A stretch of 43,319 nucleotides of DNA, from contig CAJOEC010000025.1 in assembly GCA_905233425.1 (NCBI GenBank), positions 1 to 43,319 on the forward strand. Direction: 5' to 3'. Position numbers and translations under genes: made by a program. The DNA is from an uncultured Prevotella sp. Lineage in GTDB: Bacteria; Bacteroidota; Bacteroidia; Bacteroidales; Bacteroidaceae. This document shows positions 38,162 to 43,319 of this stretch, piece after piece. The first letter of the stretch is position 1, and each line of letters starts with the position of its first letter. A model generated the notes under the pieces. That model saw only the letters and a program-made list of their open reading frames with translations. It made no database searches and was not told where the DNA came from.

Positions 38162-40137
38162 ACAAGACCCTCCCCTGGTTCCTCCCTGTGAGGGAGGGGA
38201 ATAGAATGTTCTGCCTTAGACCCTTTTTCTTGAGTGTATTCACTTCCCTCCTTCAAAGGGAGGGGTTGGGGGGAGGGTCTATAGAGGTGGGTGAAGTGCT
38301 TGTCGTAGAGGGCCGAGAGTCCCTGACGGTTGTCGATGGCCTCGCCGACGACGAGCATGGTGGTGAGGGTGAGGTGGTTGTCGTGGACTATCTTGGAGAG
38401 GTCGCGCAGTACACCGCGAAATATCTTCTGGTCGGGCCAGGTGAGGTGGTAGCAGGCGGCGACGGGGATGTCCTCGGGATATTCCTGCAGGAGCTCGCGC
38501 TGTACATCGTCGACGATGGCGGCTGAGAGGAAGATGCACATCGTGCTCTGGCTTCGGGCCAACAGATGGAGCTGTTCCTTCTCTGGCATAGGTGTACGGC
38601 CTTCGCCACGGGTGAGGATGATGGTCTGTGTGCGCTCTGGTATCGTGAACTGACTGCGCAGCTCGGCGGCGGCGGCAAGGAAGCTGGAGATGCCGGGGGT
38701 GATGTGATACGACATGCCGTTCTGGTCGAAGTAGGCCATCTGCTCCTGAATGGCCCCGAAGATGCAGGGGTCGCCGGTATGCAGGCGGACTATGAAGTGT
38801 CCACGGTCGTAGTGCTCCTTCATCAGGGTGCATTGCTCCTCGAGGGTCATGTCGGCGGAAGAGCGGACGACGGCGCCGGGCTTGTGGCAGTCGGTCAGGG
38901 CCTTGGGTACGAGCGAGCCGGCGTAGAGAATAAGGTCGGCCTTCTCGAGCATCTTGCGGCCGCGGACGCTTATCAAGTCTGGGTCGCCAGGGCCTGCGCC
39001 GACGATCTCAATATGTCCCTCGGCGGGAGAACCGCCGAGCACAGTATGCTCCTTGGCGGGAGAACCGCCGAGCACACGGCCTTCGCGGAGATGGGCGTGG
39101 TCGATAGCCAGTGCTGCCGTCCAGTTCTTGCCCTTCACTTTGGGGATGATGAGCTTGCCGTGGTTCGAGCCGAGGATGGCTGCGGCCTCACAGACGCTGG
39201 GCGTACCTACATGTTTCTCTACTGTCTCGCTGGGATTGGGGACATCGACGGCAGCAAGCTCTTCGGCGGTGAAGAACACGACCTCCTTGTTGTATTCATC
39301 TTCGAGCATGGCACAGAACTCCTCGTCCTCCTTCACGTTGATGGTGCCATACATATTAGCGCAGGGCAGGATGCCGCGACTGGCAAAAGCGGTGTCTATC
39401 TCGTCGAAGATGCATTCGTAGTTGTCAGGATGATGAGCCAGTCCAAAGCCTATCGTTCCTACCATGGGCACGAAATGGAGTTCAAGTATGCCGTGAGGCG
39501 CATGGCGGATATAGGGTGAGACGATAACGAGCAATTTATACTTCCGAGGGTCGGCCTCGCTGATGTTGTTGATGATGGTGACGTGTTCGGGCTTCGTAGC
39601 CTCCAAATAGTCTGTGCCCTCGTCGCGAGCCTCAAGCAGCAACGCTGTTGGCTGCCGATTGATGAAAGCAAAGATGCACTCGTTCATGTCGGCCACACTC
39701 GCAACGGGCCAGTCAAACTTCGCCTCGAAAGTGTCGAGTGCCCATAGCCCTGCATTGTCGCTTTGGGTGGTAATCACCTCATGTCCCCCAATGATAGCAG
39801 CCACTTGCCGCGTCAGGTTGTTGGCCCCTCCCAAATGTCCGCTAAGCACAGAGACAGCATTCAGCCCCATACTATCGACACAAACCACAGCAGGGTCTTC
39901 GTGCTTGTCCTTGATGTAAGGCGCAATCGTACGGACACAGATGCCCATCGCCCCGATGAATACGAAAGCATCGAAATCGTGCCAATGCTTGCCGACATCG
40001 GAGCGGGGGAGGATACAGACCCCACCCCCGGCCCCTCCCCTTGAAGGGAGGGGAGCGGCGGCGCCCAGTTCTCGTTTCAGCTTCGAGGCTATTTCACTAC
40101 CGGCCTCGCTGATTTGTATGATTGCTATCTCTTGCAT
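38158..40137 (-). CDS. cbiG-cobM: fused cobalt-precorrin-5A hydrolase (CbiG) and precorrin-4 C11-methyltransferase (CobM/CbiF)
   Basis: 659-aa bifunctional enzyme. The CbiG part (1-355) shows FVFIGAMGICVRTIAPYI, SVLSGHLGGANNLTR and the C-terminal GTPSVCEAAAI motif. CobM (about 368-615) begins IEIVGAGPGDPDLISVRG and holds RLHTGDPCIFGAI and HITPGISSFLAAAA, the SAM-methyltransferase motifs. Repeats: a family D insert near residues 28-40 (PLPSRGGAGGG), an 11-residue tandem (LGGSPAKEHTV, 33-nt period) as interdomain linker, and a 40-residue repeat-derived C-terminal tail. The ATG lies 13 nt inside cbiE-cbiT. These enzymes turn cobalt-precorrin-4 to -5A and then to -5B. Confidence 0.93.
   Translation of the reverse strand: MQEIAIIQISEAGSEIASKLKRELGAAAPLPSRGGAGGGVCILPRSDVGKHWHDFDAFVFIGAMGICVRTIAPYIKDKHEDPAVVCVDSMGLNAVSVLSGHLGGANNLTRQVAAIIGGHEVITTQSDNAGLWALDTFEAKFDWPVASVADMNECIFAFINRQPTALLLEARDEGTDYLEATKPEHVTIINNISEADPRKYKLLVIVSPYIRHAPHGILELHFVPMVGTIGFGLAHHPDNYECIFDEIDTAFASRGILPCANMYGTINVKEDEEFCAMLEDEYNKEVVFFTAEELAAVDVPNPSETVEKHVGTPSVCEAAAILGSNHGKLIIPKVKGKNWTAALAIDHAHLREGRVLGGSPAKEHTVLGGSPAEGHIEIVGAGPGDPDLISVRGRKMLEKADLILYAGSLVPKALTDCHKPGAVVRSSADMTLEEQCTLMKEHYDRGHFIVRLHTGDPCIFGAIQEQMAYFDQNGMSYHITPGISSFLAAAAELRSQFTIPERTQTIILTRGEGRTPMPEKEQLHLLARSQSTMCIFLSAAIVDDVQRELLQEYPEDIPVAACYHLTWPDQKIFRGVLRDLSKIVHDNHLTLTTMLVVGEAIDNRQGLSALYDKHFTHLYRPSPQPLPLKEGSEYTQEKGSKAEHSIPLPHREEPGEGLV
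38166..38201. repeat. palindrome family D copy in the 3' end of cbiG-cobM
   Basis: CCTCCCTGTGAGGGAGGGG inverted repeat. Encodes IPLPHREEPGEG, the last residues before the ATGA overlap. Confidence 0.75.
38243..38280. repeat. palindrome family D copy in the tail of cbiG-cobM
   Basis: CCCTCCTTCAAAGGGAGGGG inverted repeat, encoding PQPLPLKEGSE. Confidence 0.75.
39022..39075. repeat. two 33-nt tandem units with GGCGGGAGAACCGCC palindrome
   Basis: Copies of GGCGGGAGAACCGCCGAGCA at 39022 and 39055 form the CbiG-CobM linker. Confidence 0.8.
40018..40055. repeat. palindrome family D copy in the 5' part of cbiG
   Basis: Inverted repeat with the same CCCACCCCCGGCCCCTCC arm as 19924-19959, encoding LPSRGGAGGGV. 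Confidence 0.85.
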
Positions 40138-41423
40138 TTCAATATAGTTATGGGGTGGTTGTCGTTTAGTTGTATTCTCATTGGTGGCTCTTGCTTGAGT
40201 CCCAGTTCTGAGCAGGCTTCGTCCCAGAGCTGACGGCTGTCCGTGGTAACCTTGGGAGCCGCGACGCTGTTCATCACGATGACTCCATCAGGAGCAAGAA
40301 CAGTGAGCACCTTCGCCATGATTTCCTTCAGTCGGCCACCGTGACCTCCGATAAAGACGGCATCGGGGCTTCCTGTTGGAGAACCGACGGGCATAGCAGC
40401 CTGTAGGAAGTCGCCAATATGGATGCCGATACCAGGAGCGCCAAAGCGACGGGCATTCTCTTGTATGATGGCTTCGCACTCAGGGCGAATCTCGAAGGCC
40501 TCAATCTGTAGATGAGGAAATAGCAAGCGGGCTTCTATCGAGACGCTGCCCGTACAGAAGCCGATATCCCAAAAGACGTGACGCTTGGGTAGTTCGAGGG
40601 CCTGGAGTGTGAGCAGCCTGATGGGCATCTTGGTAATCATCTTCTCGCGTCCGTCAAGCAGGGCGAAGGCTGCGTCGGGTAGACCGTAAGGTCGTTGTCG
40701 GGGATTTGAAATCCCCGACTGTTGAGACGGGGATTTGCCGCTCGGCCGAAGGACACTTGCTACCAACGGGACGCAAGAATCCCCTCCCTCTGATATTATC
40801 ACGCAGTTTGGCTTCGAAAACTCGCGATGGGCAGCCTCGTCGAGCGAAAGCGTCGTCACTTTCTCACGCTCCGGGTTCCCCAAGTGCTCACCAACGTACA
40901 TATTATAATAGTTATAGCCATATTCCAGCATACGCTGGGCGATGGTGGCGGGCGTGTGTTCGCGGTCGGTGAGAATGCCAATCTTCCGTTGACTCGGATT
41001 TGCAATCCGCATCTCAATGAGTGCCCTGTCAAACTCCTGCCAGGGTCGGCCTGTCAGCGAAACAATCCGCATATCGTGATAAGGCATCACCAGACGGTGT
41101 GCCAGTATTTGCAGGGTGTTGAAAGTAGGATAGACAACGACTTCGGCCTCTGGCATCCTACGTTTAATGGTATTGGCAAAACCGAAGAACAACGGGTCGC
41201 CGCTGGCAAAAACTATAATTTCATCTGCTGTATATTGGGCAAAAACGTCGTCAAGTGGGACTGTAATATCAATCCAAATAGCACTCTCAGGCAATAGAGG
41301 AACCACTATCTCATGGTGGCGCTTCCCACCAGAGAATACCTTGCCCTGCTTGATAACCTGCAACACCTCTGGCAGGAACCAAGGCTGCGGATTGTCCGTT
41401 ATTCCTATGACGATGAACCGCAT
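40125..41423 (-). CDS. cobL: fused precorrin-6Y C5,15-methyltransferase/decarboxylase (CbiE-CbiT, CobL)
   Basis: Bifunctional enzyme of 432 aa. CbiE (1-205) shows the tetrapyrrole methylase elements FASGDPLFFGFANTI and a FNTLQILAHRL segment. CbiT (about 240-432) begins with PIRLLTLQALEL and contains the SAM-binding WDIGFCTGSVSIEARL and AVFIGGHGGRLKEI. Two family C palindromes interrupt it: RIANPSQRKIG in CbiE (about 141) and a QSGISNPRQRPYG insert in the linker to CbiT. Three 9-nt units (ACGAATTAN) fill the spacer before its ATG. It catalyses methylation at C5 and C15 and loss of the C12 acetate carboxyl group. Confidence 0.94.
   Translation of the reverse strand: MRFIVIGITDNPQPWFLPEVLQVIKQGKVFSGGKRHHEIVVPLLPESAIWIDITVPLDDVFAQYTADEIIVFASGDPLFFGFANTIKRRMPEAEVVVYPTFNTLQILAHRLVMPYHDMRIVSLTGRPWQEFDRALIEMRIANPSQRKIGILTDREHTPATIAQRMLEYGYNYYNMYVGEHLGNPEREKVTTLSLDEAAHREFSKPNCVIISEGGDSCVPLVASVLRPSGKSPSQQSGISNPRQRPYGLPDAAFALLDGREKMITKMPIRLLTLQALELPKRHVFWDIGFCTGSVSIEARLLFPHLQIEAFEIRPECEAIIQENARRFGAPGIGIHIGDFLQAAMPVGSPTGSPDAVFIGGHGGRLKEIMAKVLTVLAPDGVIVMNSVAAPKVTTDSRQLWDEACSELGLKQEPPMRIQLNDNHPITILKCKR
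40699..40717. repeat. palindrome family C copy in the CbiE-CbiT linker
   Basis: CGGGGATTTGAAATCCCCG, encoding SGISNPRQ; a half copy GGGGATTTGCC follows at 40729. Confidence 0.7.
40995..41009. repeat. palindrome family C copy inside cbiE
   Basis: CGGATTTGCAATCCG, encoding RIANPSQRK. Confidence 0.7.
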
Positions 41424-41450
41424 ATAATTCGTGTAATTCGTTTAATTCGT
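41424..41450 (-). repeat. three 9-nt tandem units directly before the cbiE start
   Basis: ACGAATTAA, ACGAATTAC, ACGAATTAT, then ATG. They fill most of the spacer after the cobJ-cbiC stop. Confidence 0.9.
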
Positions 41451-41459
41451 GGTCGTTAT

Positions 41460-42989
41460 TTAGAGGTCACGGCCCGGTTTCAGTTGTGCTGCATCGTCGA
41501 AAGTGAGGATTGCATTGCACAGTGTTGCGGCAAGATTGCTTCCTCCCTTCCTACCTTCAACGATAATCTTGGGTATGTCCTTGAAAGGCTTTACCATGTG
41601 TTTTGACTCGCGAACATGCACAAAGCCCACAGGGGCGGCGATGATGCCTGCTGGACGAGCCTTGCCCTTACGAATCAAATCGCATAGTTCCATAAGTGCC
41701 GTCGGTGCATTGCCAAAGGCGAAGAGTGCATCGGGGTGCTCCTCCACTGCCAGACGAATGCCTGCCTGTGTGCGGGTAATGCCCGTAGTAGGCAACGCCT
41801 CCGAGCGTTGCGATGCGGACGAGACGTCCGCGCTCCCAGGGGCGGACGTGGACGTCCGCGCTCCCACACGTGGGTCGTTCAGATAGCATATCGCCTCGAT
41901 GCCCAATCGTTGCAGAGCACCCTTGCGGATGCCGCTGGTCACCATCGTCACATCTGTCACGATGGTTTTCAGGGTGCCGTCCTTTACCTTGTCGTAGAGT
42001 GTCTCCACAGCTCCGGGGTCTGTATAGAGAATATTCTCCATGTCGAAGTCGGCGGTGGTGTGGATGGCATGGAGCAAAGCCCATTTGTGGCCAAGGGGAT
42101 AATCCTTCTTCAATTCGCCGACAATCGTTCTGAACGACTCAATCATAATCGCCTGCCCAGGCTTGGTCACCATTGTTCCTGTAGGGGCAGGCCCCGTGCC
42201 AGCCCGTCTATAGTAACCGCGAGGTGTAACAATCATCTTACGCCCCTCGCCCTTTGGAGAGGGGTTGGGGGTGAGGCTTATATACGACTGCGAATTGCCT
42301 ATGAGGATGACCGTAAACATATCGACCTCCTCTGGGTCGAAGTCGGCGAGCGTCGTCACCCTCACTTCCTGTTCAGGCCGCCCTGCCTGGCGGACAAATC
42401 CTACAGGCGTGTTCCCAGAACGATGCTTCATGAACAACTCCTGCAAGCGGTAGAGCTGCCAGTAGCGCCCGTGTGACTTGGGGTTATACACCGCTGTCAC
42501 GAAGTCGCCCACAGCCGCCGCCTTGATGCGTCGTTCTATCACCTCCCAAGGTGTCATGAGGTCTGACAGCGAGATCAGGCAGATGTCGTGGCCGATGGGC
42601 GCCCCTAACAGAGAGGCTGCTTTCTGGAAAGCAGAGATGCCTGGGAGTGAGACAATCTCAATGTCCTGTTGCGACGGATTTGTAATCCGGCGCTCTTCCC
42701 GCATCTCATAGATAAGCGGTGCCATGCCGTATAGTCCTGCGTCGCCGGAGGAAATGACTACGACTGTCTTGCCCTGTTCAGCCAACAGGAAAGCCTGTTC
42801 GGCACGCTCACGTTCCTTCTTCATGCCCGTGTCGACACACTCGCAACCCTCTCTGACGAACTGCTCGACGAACTGGAAATAATACTTATATCCGACAATG
42901 GCATCAGCCTCCCGCACTGCCTCCAACACTGCGGGCGTGATGTCCTCTTTGCTGCCAGGCCCTATGCCTGCTACGATAATCTTTCCCAT
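41460..42989 (-). CDS. cobJ-cbiC: fused precorrin-3B C17-methyltransferase (CobJ/CbiH) and precorrin-8X methylmutase (CbiC/CobH)
   Basis: Promoter-proximal gene of the cobalamin operon, 509 aa. CobJ (1-238) starts KIIVAGIGPGSKEDITPA and shows ISSGDAGLYGMA and VSLPGISAFQKAA. CbiC (about 275-509) has GQAIMIESF, ALLHAIHTTADFD (catalytic His region) and VTMVTSGIRKGAL, then GNAPTAL and GGSNLAATLCNAI. Repeat inserts: family C (RITNPSQQD, about 102), family D plus family E between the domains (NPSPKGEGRK and RRAGTGPAPTG, about 238-270), and a 30-residue GC-rich insert (about 375-400) inside CbiC between NDPRV and GITRTQAGIRLA. It ring-contracts precorrin-3 and later migrates the C11 methyl to C12. 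CobI/CbiL, CbiK and late genes are not in the window. Confidence 0.94.
   Translation of the reverse strand: MGKIIVAGIGPGSKEDITPAVLEAVREADAIVGYKYYFQFVEQFVREGCECVDTGMKKERERAEQAFLLAEQGKTVVVISSGDAGLYGMAPLIYEMREERRITNPSQQDIEIVSLPGISAFQKAASLLGAPIGHDICLISLSDLMTPWEVIERRIKAAAVGDFVTAVYNPKSHGRYWQLYRLQELFMKHRSGNTPVGFVRQAGRPEQEVRVTTLADFDPEEVDMFTVILIGNSQSYISLTPNPSPKGEGRKMIVTPRGYYRRAGTGPAPTGTMVTKPGQAIMIESFRTIVGELKKDYPLGHKWALLHAIHTTADFDMENILYTDPGAVETLYDKVKDGTLKTIVTDVTMVTSGIRKGALQRLGIEAICYLNDPRVGARTSTSAPGSADVSSASQRSEALPTTGITRTQAGIRLAVEEHPDALFAFGNAPTALMELCDLIRKGKARPAGIIAAPVGFVHVRESKHMVKPFKDIPKIIVEGRKGGSNLAATLCNAILTFDDAAQLKPGRDL
41789..41866. repeat. GC-rich palindromic insert inside cbiC
   Basis: Contains GCGGACGAGACGTCCGC and GGCGGACGTGGACGTCCGC, each self-complementary, plus CTCCGAGCGTTGCGATG. 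Encodes GARTSTSAPGSADVSSAS in frame. Confidence 0.75.
42182..42206. repeat. family E arm inside cobJ-cbiC
   Basis: GGCAGGCCCCGTGCCAGCCC, the same sequence as each arm of the element at 20323-20435, encoding RAGTGPAPTG. Confidence 0.85.
42241..42279. repeat. palindrome family D copy inside cobJ-cbiC
   Basis: CCCCTCGCCCTTTGGAGAGG followed by a GTTGGGGGTGAGG arm, encoding LTPNPSPKGEG. Confidence 0.8.
42675..42689. repeat. palindrome family C copy inside cobJ
   Basis: CGGATTTGTAATCCG, encoding RITNPSQQ. Confidence 0.7.
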
Positions 42990-43025
42990 ACAGAGTGTCT
43001 ACAGGATGTCTTTGAAAACTGGCTG

Positions 43026-43057
43026 CAAATATACTACTTTTTGTTTAAATACGCAAC
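43026..43057 (-). promoter_or_regulatory. promoter of the cobalamin operon
   Basis: Minus-strand TATATTTG (43033-43026) with GTTG (43057-43054) 20 nt upstream. The start near 43019 leaves only about 30 nt of leader before the ATG at 42989, too short for a cobalamin riboswitch. Confidence 0.6.
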
Positions 43058-43319
43058 AGTTTGGATAAATACTAAACGTTTTTATATAATTGCCATATAA
43101 TTAATTGCATGTGTCATCACAATATTTGTTTATTTTAACTTTTACAAGTGTAAGGGAAACCATATTTCTTTGTACCTTTGCAGCCGATAAGACATTTTAC
43201 CATTTATTTTTTTACTTACAAAATTTTTCGACCTGTAAGGTTGGAAATGCAGTTCTAAGCCGCCTGAGGCAGTTTAAGCCATTCCCTTTCTCCTCTGAAC
43301 CAACTGTGCAGTTTGCCGT
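43058..43319. other. AT-rich spacer with a possible plus-strand -7 box
   Basis: No gene is seen up to the window edge. A TACCTTTG box lies at 43173-43180 (plus strand), but its -33 element is poor. Beyond it, GCAGTTCTAAGCC (43249), GCAGTTTAAGCC (43269) and GCAGTTTGCC (43308) form three related direct repeats. The rest may be a leader of a gene beyond the window. Confidence 0.4.

Noticed and set aside
42990..43025. Cobalamin riboswitch
   Set aside because: Leader too short and no B12-box-like segment found by eye.

Overview
The window looks like the chromosome of a Bacteroidales bacterium, most likely Prevotellaceae. Ten intergenic spacers carry a Bacteroidota-type promoter -7 box (TANNTTTG), seven of them with a TTTG or TTG-core -33 element 19-21 nt upstream and three as a lone box. 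Shine-Dalgarno sequences are mostly absent. The gene content includes a PorD/DUF4835-type protein, a PafA-type phosphatase and large secreted proteins with a short Bacteroidales-style C-terminal motif. The taxon is inferred from these traits, not from a marker gene.

Left part (1-8,330): a predicted tiny structured RNA (about 198-256), a small protein with an antitoxin-like N-terminus, an MscS-type channel with a large periplasmic N-terminal region, a CE15-like glucuronoyl esterase, tRNA-Glu(CUC), and a 1090-aa secreted modular protein. Middle (8,432-20,096): a 3.4-thousand-residue secreted protein with three LamG-like domains and a NodT/TolC-type outer-membrane lipoprotein, all on the minus strand. 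20,715-28,755: a secreted TonB-C-domain protein, a PafA-like phosphatase, the sbcD-sbcC nuclease operon (minus strand) and a PorD-like protein. 28,788-36,123: a beta-propeller protein with a CXXCH motif plus a polytopic membrane protein (minus strand), a divergent sugar kinase and nucleotidyltransferase pair, tRNA-Lys(UUU) and a HAD phosphatase. 36,104-42,989: a compact cobalamin (corrin ring) operon of four genes, each encoding two fused enzymes (CobJ-CbiC, CbiE-CbiT, CbiG-CobM, CobK-CbiD), with the HAD gene overlapping its end.

The most striking property cuts across the genes. At least nine families of short repeats are scattered through the window: palindromic REP-like units, GC-rich inverted repeats, a 7-nt tandem family and several 9-nt tandem families. 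They lie both in spacers and in frame inside coding sequences. Twelve of the fifteen minus-strand protein genes carry at least one apparent in-frame insertion. None was seen in the five plus-strand protein genes. The encoded peptides (such as ADATRRV, NPSPKGEG, GGAGGG, STLNSQLS) sit in linkers, loops, tails or signal-peptide n-regions of otherwise conserved enzymes. A second pattern is that 7- or 9-nt tandem repeats often fill the short stretch directly before start codons (sbcC, cbiE, the nucleotidyltransferase, the phosphatase, porD, the kinase). This repeat system is the best candidate for something under-described here.

All calls come from reading the sequence and recalled family knowledge. 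No database search was run, and family names given from memory are marked as such.
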